A stretch of DNA of 64,000 bases from contig JBBDNV010000161.1 in the NCBI GenBank assembly GCA_040877415.1, positions 1 through 64,000 of the forward strand, written 5' to 3'. Shown here one piece after another: positions 1-8,266 of the stretch. The notes beneath the pieces were generated by a model, which was not told the DNA's origin, ran no database searches, and was given only the letters and a program-made list of their open reading frames with translations. This stretch comes from JBBDNV01 sp040877415. Its GTDB lineage: Bacteria > Planctomycetota > Planctomycetia > Pirellulales > PALSA-1355. The stretch's first letter is position 1. The number at the start of each line of letters is the position of its first letter. Position numbers and translations under genes: made by a program.

Positions 1-1258
1 CCTCGATGGCGTAGTGCCGGTACAACTTTCCGACGAATCGCACGGTTTCCTCGTCTGCTAGAATCGACGTCCACCATTCCAGTCCACCCATGCCCGACAT
101 CGCCGGATGATTGGCCACGATATTCATCTGCTGGTCCATCCAGACGTGGTAATCGACGTTCGGTTGCTTGTTGATGCCGCCGGGAGGCATGGAAAACAGG
201 CCGAACGCGATCACCATGTGCTCTTTGACTCCGGGCTCCTTGTCTTCCCAGTCTGCTATGCCATCGATAAACGTTTGCAAGACGTCTTTGGACGCTTTTT
301 CGCTGGACACCTCGAAGATATAGCGTTCGAGAGCGATGCGATAGTCGCAGTCGATCAGCGTGCGCACGAAAGTCGGGCCGATCATCTCCTGGTTTAATTT
401 TTTTCCGCTGCCGCCGACGTAGGCATAGAACGTCTTTTCCCGATAACGGTCATCAGCACGCATTTGTTGGATGGTCTCTTCAAAAACGCGGTGCCGTTGC
501 CGCTCCTGTTCCATCCGCTCCTGACGCTGGGGGCTGATGGTCGTGCCCGGTCTTGTCGAAGGGTTGTTCACGATGAATTCATTGATAAGGATCCCGTCCA
601 GGAACGGAGCCTTGTCCACAAAGGAGGTCCAGTACTTGAAATGATCGTCCGCTGTTTTGCCCTGAGCATGGATCCCGACTTCGGCGACAAACCTCTTCCC
701 CAGGGCGTGCCAGGCGTCAACGACTGGCTGGGAAAGTTCAATGTTATGGGGGACAATCAAGGTGGTGACATTTGGCAGAACGTCCTTCTTGAGAAATTCC
801 ATGTCATAAAGACCGTAGGATTTGATCGCGGGATTGAAACCCAGCCCGCAGTGGATGAGCTCGGGTATCGCCTTCACGACAAGTTTGTCGACGCTGATTT
901 CGCCCTCGCAGTCGACCTGGATCTGGTGCTCTCCCTTCGCCACATAACGCACCGCTTCATCAAGATTGCCCCCATCAGCGTGATGGGAAATGACCGCGTC
1001 ACCGCCGGACGCCTTGTCGAGAACGATGCTGACCTTACCTTTTCCCTTGTACGCGGCGGAAATGAAAATCCAGCCGGCGCGTGGGCGTGCAAACGTAAAC
1101 GCATTGCCGGCCTTCGAAATCGAAGCGGCTTCGAGCAGTTGGGAAACGAGATTGTTGAGCTTCGTTTCGCCCGCAAACAGAACGCTGCGGTCGATGCCTC
1201 CTGCGAAGCCACAAGCAAAGAGCGCTATCAAAATCGAGGCGATCGGGGTTGCTCTCAT
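1..1258 (-). CDS. Secreted protein of unknown function (C-terminus off left edge)
   Basis: An open frame runs from an ATG at 1258 to the left edge without a stop, giving about 419 visible residues. The N-terminus (MRATPIASILIALFACGFAGG) is a typical signal peptide, so export is likely. The next ~90 residues read as a beta-rich domain. After that come alternating hydrophobic strands and helices (for example LIHCGLGFNPAIKSYG, then VTTLIVPHNIEL, then RFVAEVGIHAQG), which could be a TIM-barrel-like fold. I do not recognise a named family or a catalytic motif. The opposite-strand open frame at 464-1393 is a shadow: it has no signal peptide, no ribosome site and unnatural composition. Function is unknown; confidence is high that this is the coding strand. 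Confidence 0.8.
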   Translation of the reverse strand, partial: MRATPIASILIALFACGFAGGIDRSVLFAGETKLNNLVSQLLEAASISKAGNAFTFARPRAGWIFISAAYKGKGKVSIVLDKASGGDAVISHHADGGNLDEAVRYVAKGEHQIQVDCEGEISVDKLVVKAIPELIHCGLGFNPAIKSYGLYDMEFLKKDVLPNVTTLIVPHNIELSQPVVDAWHALGKRFVAEVGIHAQGKTADDHFKYWTSFVDKAPFLDGILINEFIVNNPSTRPGTTISPQRQERMEQERQRHRVFEETIQQMRADDRYREKTFYAYVGGSGKKLNQEMIGPTFVRTLIDCDYRIALERYIFEVSSEKASKDVLQTFIDGIADWEDKEPGVKEHMVIAFGLFSMPPGGINKQPNVDYHVWMDQQMNIVANHPAMSGMGGLEWWTSILADEETVRFVGKLYRHYAIE

Positions 1259-1464
1259 GGCCAGCCATCTTTCTTCGCGATCAATGTGTCTTACGCGTCT
1301 TACAGATTTGTCGCGGACGGGCCGATTATCGCTCTGCCGAGCTGCCGCGTCCAGCGACGCAGCTTGCTACTTGGCCGCTTTCAGATGCGCTAGGCGTGGA
1401 GCTGGTCGCCCCAGGTATCGGCGGCGCGATCCTGCCGGGCGAGATAATGGAGCTCGGCGGGTGA

Positions 1465-1494
1465 TTGTTCGAAGTTCCGCCGCCATGCGATAAT
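1465..1494 (+). promoter_or_regulatory. Candidate sigma70-type promoter for the aidB-like gene
   Basis: TTGTTC (1465-1470) and GATAAT (1489-1494) are separated by 18 bp and lie about 60 bp upstream of the start codon at 1557. The gene also has a ribosome site (AAGGAA) 7 nt before its ATG. Assigned by eye. Confidence 0.4.
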
Positions 1495-1556
1495 CACGGC
1501 AGGCTGTCCTGCAGGTCGTCCGCGCTTCGGCCGGATCTCACACAAGGAACCGTCGC

Positions 1557-3188
1557 ATGCCCACGCATGAAGTCGAAAACCAGGCGCCGCCGCTGGTCGG
1601 GTACAACCTGTTTACGAGCGATCGGGCGCTTTGCGAGGCGGTCCGGCGCGAAGGGGCCGGCTGGATCGAAGATCGGGCGGTTGAACTGGGAAGAATCCTC
1701 GGCGGCGAGGAGGCCATTGCCTGGGGCTTCGACGCCAATAACAATCCGCCCGTCCTGCACACCCACGATGCCCGCGGCGAGCGGATCGACGAGGTGCGCT
1801 TTCACCCCGCGTGGCACGAGTTGATGCGGCTTTCCGTCGAGTTCGGCTTGCACAATCTCCCCTGGGCGCAACCGCGCGAGGGAGCGCACGCGGCGCGGGC
1901 GGCGATGTTCCTGGTGGCCGGCCAGAACGAATCGGGCCACGGCTGTCCGATCTCGATGACCTACGCCGCCGTGCCGCCGCTCAGGCGCGAGCCCGAGCTG
2001 GCCCGCTTGTGGGAGCCGCGGATCGCCACGATGACGTACGACCCACGGTTCTTGCCCGCCGAACAGAAGCGCGGCGTGCTCGTGGGGATGGCGATGACCG
2101 AAAAGCAAGGGGGCTCGGACGTCCGCGCGAACACAACGCGGGCCAAGGCGGCCGGACGCGGCGGCCCGGGGGCCGAATACCGGATCACCGGGCACAAGTG
2201 GTTTTGCTCGGCGCCGATGTGCGACGCGTTCTTGGTGCTGGCCCAAGCGCCCGGCGGGCTGTCGTGCTTTCTGCTTCCCCGCTGGACTCCCGAAGGCCGG
2301 CGCAACAACTTTTTCCTGCAGCGGCTCAAGAACAAGCTCGGCAATCGCTCGAACGCTTCCAGCGAAGTCGAATTCGACAACGCCTACGCCACGCTGGTGG
2401 ACGAAGAAGGACGCGGCGTGCGCACGATCGTCGAGATGGTCAACCACACGCGGCTCGATTGCACCCTGGGCTCGGCCAGCCTCATGCGGCAGGCCGTCGT
2501 ACAGGCGACCCACCACGCGCGGCATCGCGCGGCGTTTGGCCGGGTGCTCAAGGACCAGCCGCTGATGCAAAACGTGCTGGCTGATTTGTGCCTGGAATCG
2601 GAAGCGGCCACGGTGCTGGCCATGCGGCTGGCCAGGGCCTACGACAGCACGGACGAAAGCGAAGCGAGCCTGCGCCGCATCGGCACGGCGGTGGCCAAGT
2701 ATTGGGTCTGCAAGCGGACGCCCCCGCACGTGAACGAGGCCCTGGAATGCCTGGGCGGCAACGGCTTCGTCGAAGAATCGATCATGCCCCGGCTCTATCG
2801 CGAATCGGCCCTCAACTCGATCTGGGAAGGGTCGGGCAACGTGATTTGCCTCGACGTGCTGCGGGCCATCGTCGGCGAGCCGTCGACGATCGACGCCCTG
2901 TTGGCGGAAATCGATGGAGCTCGTGGCGCCGATCGGCGGCTCGATGAAGCCGCCGGGCAATTGCGCGACGAGTGGCGCGATCTGGCTGCCGATGAACGGC
3001 TAGCCCGGCGACTCGTGGAACGGTTGGCGCTGGCCTGGCAAGCGTCGCTCGTCGTGCGGTTTTCGCCGCCGGAGGTGGCTGATGCGTTTTGCGCTTCGCG
3101 ACTGGCCGGCGACGGCCGGGCCTTTGGCACGCTGCCGTGCTGCGCCAAATACGAAGCCATTATCGACCGCGCGGCGGTGGGCCAATAA
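1557..3188 (+). CDS. aidB: AidB-type acyl-CoA dehydrogenase-like flavoprotein
   Basis: A 543-residue protein of the AidB branch of the acyl-CoA dehydrogenase superfamily, close to the ~541 residues of E. coli AidB and much longer than ordinary ACADs (~380-400). Family hallmarks are MAMTEKQGGSDVR (residues 178-190, FAD-contacting loop), RHRAAFGRVL (322-331, helix with the flavin-binding Arg) and YRESALNSIWEGSGNV (414-429), where Glu424 aligns with the ACAD catalytic-base position. AidB in E. coli is induced by alkylating agents and binds DNA; its physiological substrate is not settled. ATG at 1557 has AAGGAA 7 nt upstream. The gene stands alone on this strand with its own candidate promoter. 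No ada or alkB gene is nearby, so an alkylation-response role is inferred from the family only. Confidence 0.85.
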   Translation: MPTHEVENQAPPLVGYNLFTSDRALCEAVRREGAGWIEDRAVELGRILGGEEAIAWGFDANNNPPVLHTHDARGERIDEVRFHPAWHELMRLSVEFGLHNLPWAQPREGAHAARAAMFLVAGQNESGHGCPISMTYAAVPPLRREPELARLWEPRIATMTYDPRFLPAEQKRGVLVGMAMTEKQGGSDVRANTTRAKAAGRGGPGAEYRITGHKWFCSAPMCDAFLVLAQAPGGLSCFLLPRWTPEGRRNNFFLQRLKNKLGNRSNASSEVEFDNAYATLVDEEGRGVRTIVEMVNHTRLDCTLGSASLMRQAVVQATHHARHRAAFGRVLKDQPLMQNVLADLCLESEAATVLAMRLARAYDSTDESEASLRRIGTAVAKYWVCKRTPPHVNEALECLGGNGFVEESIMPRLYRESALNSIWEGSGNVICLDVLRAIVGEPSTIDALLAEIDGARGADRRLDEAAGQLRDEWRDLAADERLARRLVERLALAWQASLVVRFSPPEVADAFCASRLAGDGRAFGTLPCCAKYEAIIDRAAVGQ

Positions 3189-3258
3189 GCGGGACGATTT
3201 ACCGTCTGGCAATTCTGCGCCGTCGCCGCTGGCTCCGGGCTAAACGGGGATTTGTCCG

Positions 3259-4953
3259 TCAGCGACTGCGCGTCGGCTGGGGATCCTGGGCCAGGAAATC
3301 CATGATCGCTTCCAGCGCCGGGTCGCGATGCGCGCGAAAGGCTTCGGCCGTGGGTGGGGCGTAGAGGGTCGGCGGTATCCACACCCGATAGTCCATCGGA
3401 AACGACGTCTGCCAGGAGAGGTCCGAGATGCTGATCGGCCAGCGGCTGTACGGCAGCACGACCTGGACGCTTTCGCCGACGAAATTGGGCGGCGACGACG
3501 TGGGCTCGCCCACAAGAATGGCCGTTGTCCGCCGTTCGAGATCGTCGAGCGTGTTGAGCGCGGCGGAAAAGGTGTTGCGGCCCATCACCACGAACAAGTT
3601 GCCGGGCTCGCGAAATTTAGCACTGCGGATGATCCCGTTCACGAGCGGCGGATTCAGAAACGTGTTGCCGCCGCCGTTCCAGCGGAGATCGAGGATGAGC
3701 CGCTCGACCTCGGGCTTTTCCACCTCCACAAACAGCCCTTCGAAAAACTTCATGAACGACATCTCGCCGTGGCCGATGCCGTTGAGCTGGCAGTACATCG
3801 TTTTGCCGTCGGGCAAAAGCTCGTACCACATCGTCTTGGTCATGTTGCGCAGCGAGATCGGCAACGGCTCCTGGCAGCCGGGCACCTGGAAGGAAAACGT
3901 TCCGCGCTGGGGACGCTTGGGCAGCACGGCCAGTTCGGCGCGGCGCGTCGTGCCGGCGACGTCTTCGACCTCGATCGAAATGGGCCCTTCGGCCGGCACG
4001 ATACCCAGCCCCCTCAGCACGACAGCCGACCGCAGGGCGCCGGCCGTTTCCCAGGGGGTGGTCATGGGGTTTTCCCGCGCGACCACGGTTTCGGCCAGGG
4101 CCAGCGCCTCGGCCGCCGGCTTGTCGCCGAACTTGAGCACCTCGGCACCGACCAGGTCGGCGTGTTCATGGGCCGCGGCCAGCACGTGCAGACCCTCGGG
4201 AAACAAGAAGAAGCTGACGGGTAACTGGGGCTGCTCGCGCGTGATGCGGGTGTGCGAATCGCCGAACTGTCGGACGATGGCCATCATGCGGACGAAGATT
4301 TGGTCCTCCGTCAGCCGGGGAATATCGGATGCCAGCTCCGCGGCCATCGCGTCGATTTGGGCCTCGCTGGTCGCGCGAAACGGCGAAAAGTGCACGCGTT
4401 TCAGCTCGTGCAGGGCGAATTGCAGGTCGAGCCGGTAGCCCTCATCGCGCGCGAGGTTTTGGGTGTCGACGGCCCACACCAGCTTGCGGAAATCGGGGTC
4501 CTTGAGCAGCTCGGCAAACTCCTCGGCGTGGAACTTGCGTATCTGGCGCAAACCTTGTTTTAGCGAGGTGCGCGTCCACTCGACGGCCTGATCGGGGTGC
4601 CCCAGCGCCGCGTGCGCCGCGGAGAGCGAAAACGCCGCCTCGCCGCGATGGGCCCAGCGGGGCGGATTGTGTTGGAATCCGCCCAGTTCCTCGGCCTTTT
4701 TCAACGGGTCGATCGCTTCCTCGTAGCGCTTCGTCCTTCGCAATGACTCGCCCAAACGATACCAGTACAGGCCGACCGTGGGGTTCGACTCGACCAGCTT
4801 GCTGTAAAGCGTCGCCGCGCTTTTCCAGCTCCCGACCTGAAAGCTCGTGTCCGCCTGGCGCATGATCTTCGGCAGGTCCGAGGGCGGCTTCGGTCGAGCA
4901 GGGGTCGGGTCGGCGGCCAACAGGCCGATCGTCAAAAGGAGCTGCCAGGGCAT
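3259..4953 (-). CDS. Exported TPR / S41-like (C-terminal processing) peptidase
   Basis: 564 residues. The N-terminus MPWQLLLTIGLLAADPTPA is a signal peptide, so the protein is probably periplasmic. Residues ~30-120 hold TPR-like helices (TLYSKLVESNPTVGLYWYRLG, RYEEAIDPLKKAEELGG). The C-terminal half resembles the S41 tail-specific protease core: VERLILDLRWNGGGN (strand plus glycine turn) and FVVMGRNTFSAALNTLDDLE, where the Ser in TFSAA fits the S41 nucleophile, followed by ILVGEPTSSPPNFVGE. No PDZ domain is obvious between the two. It converges with the aidB-like gene (70 bp between the stops). It could be a protease acting on mis-exported proteins or an S41-fold binding protein; the catalytic lysine was not identified. 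Confidence 0.7.
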   Translation of the reverse strand: MPWQLLLTIGLLAADPTPARPKPPSDLPKIMRQADTSFQVGSWKSAATLYSKLVESNPTVGLYWYRLGESLRRTKRYEEAIDPLKKAEELGGFQHNPPRWAHRGEAAFSLSAAHAALGHPDQAVEWTRTSLKQGLRQIRKFHAEEFAELLKDPDFRKLVWAVDTQNLARDEGYRLDLQFALHELKRVHFSPFRATSEAQIDAMAAELASDIPRLTEDQIFVRMMAIVRQFGDSHTRITREQPQLPVSFFLFPEGLHVLAAAHEHADLVGAEVLKFGDKPAAEALALAETVVARENPMTTPWETAGALRSAVVLRGLGIVPAEGPISIEVEDVAGTTRRAELAVLPKRPQRGTFSFQVPGCQEPLPISLRNMTKTMWYELLPDGKTMYCQLNGIGHGEMSFMKFFEGLFVEVEKPEVERLILDLRWNGGGNTFLNPPLVNGIIRSAKFREPGNLFVVMGRNTFSAALNTLDDLERRTTAILVGEPTSSPPNFVGESVQVVLPYSRWPISISDLSWQTSFPMDYRVWIPPTLYAPPTAEAFRAHRDPALEAIMDFLAQDPQPTRSR

Positions 4954-5157
4954 GTCGATAAACCACTAATGACAGTGAAGCGGGGCCGCTGGCGAATCCT
5001 GCCGCGGCCGGCGCGCGCAAGTTGCGCACGGATATTCGCTCGAACATTGCGAATCTTGGCACCGGGGGGGGCCGCGCGGGCGAAAAAGATTCCGCGCCCC
5101 ATGCTAGTGTCGCCGGGGTCGCCCGTTCGACCGGAATGCGCCGGGCGCGGTCGCGCG

Positions 5158-5910
5158 TCAGGCGGCGCTTCGGCCCGCGGGCCGCACGCGGTCCCGCATC
5201 AGCCGGTAAAGCATGCCGAGTCGCACCTTCGTCCGCACGCCGTGAGACATCGGGGCGACGGCGAACGAGCCGCGATGACCTGTCTGCAGAAACTCGGGCA
5301 CGCGCCCGTCATCGGCACGGCGCAGTTGGGCCAGTTCTTCGGCCAATGGGTCGTGACCTAACGCCCCGGCCAGCCTGGCGGCCGCATCGAGCCACGTTCG
5401 GCGGGCGTCCGGTGACGACTCGACCGGCGAGTACTCGATCCCCGATTCGTGGTAGTTTTCCAATGTGTCGGCCAGTTTCATCAAAGCCACCGCGGCGTCG
5501 ATGGCCGGCAGATTGGGGGCGCGAGCCAAAAAGTTTTCCAGGCTCGCCACGCTCCAGGGGAATGACGCGTAACGGGCAACGAGCTCTGCGCAGGCTGCGC
5601 CGACGGCCCGCCGCACTTCGCGCCGCTTGTCTTCGCTCGTGCCGCGCGAGCCGTCGCCAAACTCTCCGTCGTTATAGACCGAATGGAGCAGGCCGGCGCT
5701 GACGATCGTCGAGGGCGCGCCGCAGGAGGCCAGGATGCTGGCCACGCCGATCAGGTGCGCCAGCAACGGCTTTTCGTTCGGGCGATAGTGACCCGGGACG
5801 ACCCGCATGGCCAATCGGTAAGCGGCCTGCAAGTGGCGCAAATCATCGTCAGCCCAGTCGGCTCGGCGCAGTTGATTATAGAGTTGAACGTTCGTTTGAG
5901 CGTAGGACAT
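5158..5910 (-). CDS. HD-like helical protein (DUF6817 type)
   Basis: 250 residues from the ATG at 5910; the frame extends five codons upstream to a TTG, which is less likely. Residues ~25-110 resemble the helical RelA/SpoT-type HD fold of DUF6817 proteins: HYRPNEKPLLAHLIGVASIL followed by IVSAGLLHSVYNDGEFG. In true HD phosphohydrolases the second motif is HD; here it reads HS, so the metal-ligand Asp is missing at that place and enzymatic activity is doubtful. It follows the glycosyltransferase gene by 36 bp on the same strand, so the two are probably co-transcribed. No function can be assigned beyond a possible nucleotide- or sugar-metabolism link. Confidence 0.6.
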   Translation of the reverse strand: MSYAQTNVQLYNQLRRADWADDDLRHLQAAYRLAMRVVPGHYRPNEKPLLAHLIGVASILASCGAPSTIVSAGLLHSVYNDGEFGDGSRGTSEDKRREVRRAVGAACAELVARYASFPWSVASLENFLARAPNLPAIDAAVALMKLADTLENYHESGIEYSPVESSPDARRTWLDAAARLAGALGHDPLAEELAQLRRADDGRVPEFLQTGHRGSFAVAPMSHGVRTKVRLGMLYRLMRDRVRPAGRSAA

Positions 5911-5946
5911 GGAGGGTGTTTCCAATTCAGTTTTCGGAACGTGAGG

Positions 5947-6951
5947 TCAGGCGGCTCGGCGCGACGGTTGCCCCGCGGCGTGCGGCGCAGCGGGAATCTT
6001 GCGCCGATTGGCCGCCAGCTCGAGAGGCGCGATCAACACTTTTTCGACCCACCGCGCCGGCTTGCGTCCGAAAAGACGCAACACGCGGCGATACGGTTCG
6101 AGCGTCAGCCGGCGATGGTCGGCCAGCCGCTCGGCGAGCGCTTGGAGGCCCGGATCGTCTTCGGCCAGCTCCCATTTCTCGCGAAATCGAGCCAGCGTCG
6201 CCCGGTTCCAGGCGTCGCTCCAGCGGATTTGAAAGTACTCCAAGTCGCACGCGTCGAAGGGAGGCGGGGGCAGGTACGTGACCACCGAGGAGGGTTCCAG
6301 ATAGACCTCGCCGCCGCAGCCCCGCGCGGAAAGACACAAGTCGGTGTGCTCCAAGGCGCTTACGAGCCGCTCGTCGAGCGGCCCCAATCGCGCAAATACG
6401 TCCATCCTCAAGAGCGCGGCGTGAAAGTCGATTTGCCCGACCGCTTCGCGCGCCAAGGCCGGGCCGATCTGGGCCAGCAAGCGACCGCGATGACGATGCG
6501 ATTCGCGACACGCGCGGCGTCCGCCGGATGCGACGATTTCCGCCACACCACCGGCGGCGTGAATCCGCGTGGCGGCCGGTTCGCGCTCGCAGCACAACGG
6601 ACCGACGACCCACGCGCCGGTCGATTCCGCGCAACCGACCAGCCGCTCGAGCCAGCCCGGCGACACCAGCACGTCGTTGTCGACGAAGGCGACGTATTTG
6701 GTGCGCACCAGGGCGGCCGCCAGGTTGCGGGCGACGTTGGGAGCGACGTATTTTTCCGTGCTGATCAGCCGAAAGTCTCGCCGCGCGGCTTGCTGCTCGA
6801 GGTATTGCCGCACTAGCGGGGGCGAACCGCCGTCGATGTAAACCAGGTCGGTCGAAGGCTCGCGATGCGCGAGAACGCCGTCCAGTGAGCGCTTCGCCGC
6901 GCTGAAACGCTCATGTGGAACGACGGCGATCGTGACGAGCTGTGCAACCAT
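5947..6951 (-). CDS. Family 2 glycosyltransferase (GT-A fold)
   Basis: 334 residues. The N-terminal GT-A nucleotide-sugar domain is visible: LVTIAVVPHERFSAAKRSLDG (first strand and helix), DLVYIDGGSPP (second strand, usually VDDGS in family 2), NVARNLAAALVRTKYVAFVDNDVLVSPGW with a DXD-like FVDND near residue 91. Later come a conserved HTDLCLSARGCGGEVYLEP segment (the ED/TD region of family-2 enzymes) and a helical C-terminal region without membrane spans. It probably transfers a sugar to a cell-surface polysaccharide or lipid at the cytoplasmic face. It is the first gene of a pair with the HD-like protein. ATG at 6951. Acceptor and donor cannot be told from sequence. Confidence 0.8.
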   Translation of the reverse strand: MVAQLVTIAVVPHERFSAAKRSLDGVLAHREPSTDLVYIDGGSPPLVRQYLEQQAARRDFRLISTEKYVAPNVARNLAAALVRTKYVAFVDNDVLVSPGWLERLVGCAESTGAWVVGPLCCEREPAATRIHAAGGVAEIVASGGRRACRESHRHRGRLLAQIGPALAREAVGQIDFHAALLRMDVFARLGPLDERLVSALEHTDLCLSARGCGGEVYLEPSSVVTYLPPPPFDACDLEYFQIRWSDAWNRATLARFREKWELAEDDPGLQALAERLADHRRLTLEPYRRVLRLFGRKPARWVEKVLIAPLELAANRRKIPAAPHAAGQPSRRAA

Positions 6952-7256
6952 GCGAACTCTTGTGCCGCGGCGAAGTGCTAGCGTGACCCCCGCGGAATGC
7001 GATGTGTTTCACGGGCATTATCGGCTGTAGCATCTATGTGCGTGGAGTGAAACCGGGCGAATTCGGCAGCCACCGGCCAGTGGGTTGCAAGCGAACGGCT
7101 GCTGGCACAGCTTGCCTTTGCCGCGGCGAGGGCGCGGCGGCGCGAATGTGTACACCTCGGCCGACGCCCCTTCCGATAGAAAACGATAGACCGCGCGAAT
7201 CGGATTTCCACGGCTTGCTGTCGCCCGCAGAACAGCCGGCCCATTAGGGTGCGAGA
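6952..7256. other. 305-bp divergent intergenic region
   Basis: Lies between the divergent glycosyltransferase (minus) and LamG-like (plus) genes and should hold both promoters. I see no clean -35/-10 pair. An 81-codon open frame (7002-7247, plus) is cysteine/arginine-rich with no recognisable start signal and is probably not a gene. Confidence 0.4.
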
Positions 7257-8213
7257 ATGGATGCTCCCGGTTTCAAATTGCTGCTGCTTGGCGTCGTTTG
7301 TCTCTTTCCCGGCGCGCTTTGCGCCCAGGTGCTGGTTCCGGGCACGGGACAGCGCGTGACCGCCGTGGGGGATGACTTTGAGGATCCTCAGTGGTCCTAC
7401 GTGTTCAATCTTCCCAAGAGCAGCGACGAAAATGACAAACAGAAAAGGCTGCCGGCGGGCGCGTCGGCCAATGGGCGCTGGTTCGAGGGCCTGATGCGCG
7501 GACAGCCCGACGTGATCAAGCGCGTGCCCACGCCCGAGAACGGCGCTGCGGGCAGCGAGGGCGCGCTGCTGCTGGTCTCCCGGCGAACCGGCGTGCCGGG
7601 ATACTACGGCCAGAAGATGCAGCAGGACGATTTCATCGTCAACGTCAGCAACCGGCTGCGGGGGGCGATTCCGGTGTCGCGCTCGCCCAGCGTCGTGGTG
7701 CGCGTGTACCTGCCGCCGTTCGAAGAATGGGAGTCGCGCACGGGACCGAGCTTCGGCTTTCGCGCCGCCTGCCTCACGCACAAACAGGAAAAGAAGACGG
7801 GATTCGGGCGTTTCGGCGGCGGCACGACGACCGTGCTGGAAACATACTGGCCGGGCATGTTCATCCAGCTCAACAAGGGCGACGGCGACAAGCGCCCCGA
7901 TTCGGCCGTGTTCGTTGTCCGCGGCGGTCCCAGCGGCCACGACTTCCGCGGGCCGGCCATCAAGGAGCTCGGCTGGTGGACGCTCGGCATGTCGTTCACG
8001 CCCGACGGAGCCGTACACTACTTCGCCCGGCCGGGTGTGGAAGACCTGACGGCCAGCGATCGCATATCGTCGCAATATCCGTACGGGTACCGCTGCGAGC
8101 GCCTGGACACGTTCTTTTTCAACATTTGCTCAGGCGACAACGGCAACTGGTCGACGCCGTGGATCATCGACGACGCGGCGCTTTACTACTCCGGCCAATA
8201 CGCGAGCCGGTAG
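7257..8213 (+). CDS. Secreted LamG-like / concanavalin-fold protein
   Basis: 318 residues with a signal peptide (MDAPGFKLLLLGVVCLFPGALCAQ). The rest is rich in beta-strand patterns: VGDDFEDPQWSYVFNL near the N-terminus, ALLLVSRRTGVPGYYGQKMQQDDFIV in the middle, SVVVRVYLPPFEEW, and a C-terminal FFFNICSGDNGNWSTPWIIDDAALYYSG. This layout of a jelly-roll with an FEDP-type start resembles LamG or concanavalin-like proteins common in planctomycetes. No catalytic residues were recognised. It is transcribed alone and converges on the diguanylate cyclase, from which it is separated by a hairpin. It may bind a polysaccharide outside the cytoplasm; this is inference. Confidence 0.65.
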   Translation: MDAPGFKLLLLGVVCLFPGALCAQVLVPGTGQRVTAVGDDFEDPQWSYVFNLPKSSDENDKQKRLPAGASANGRWFEGLMRGQPDVIKRVPTPENGAAGSEGALLLVSRRTGVPGYYGQKMQQDDFIVNVSNRLRGAIPVSRSPSVVVRVYLPPFEEWESRTGPSFGFRAACLTHKQEKKTGFGRFGGGTTTVLETYWPGMFIQLNKGDGDKRPDSAVFVVRGGPSGHDFRGPAIKELGWWTLGMSFTPDGAVHYFARPGVEDLTASDRISSQYPYGYRCERLDTFFFNICSGDNGNWSTPWIIDDAALYYSGQYASR

Positions 8214-8228
8214 AGGCAAAGGGGCATC

Positions 8229-8266
8229 AGCCCCCGGCAACGAATCCGCCGGCAAAGCCGGGGGCT
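8229..8266. repeat. GC-rich hairpin between convergent genes (REP-like family A)
   Basis: AGCCCCCGGC (8229-8238) and GCCGGGGGCT (8257-8266) form a perfect 10-bp stem with an 18-nt loop. It sits between two convergent genes and its right arm includes the stop codon region of the diguanylate cyclase. The 13-mer ATCAGCCCCCGGC at its left edge recurs at 53845-53857, so it is a dispersed element. It may act as a two-way terminator, but no T-run follows. Confidence 0.6.

Noticed and set aside
464..1393. 309-codon plus-strand open frame
   Set aside because: Antisense to the secreted protein that runs off the left edge; no start signal and shadow-like composition.
1494..2960. 488-codon minus-strand open frame
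   Set aside because: Exactly antisense to the aidB-like gene; typical GC-rich shadow.
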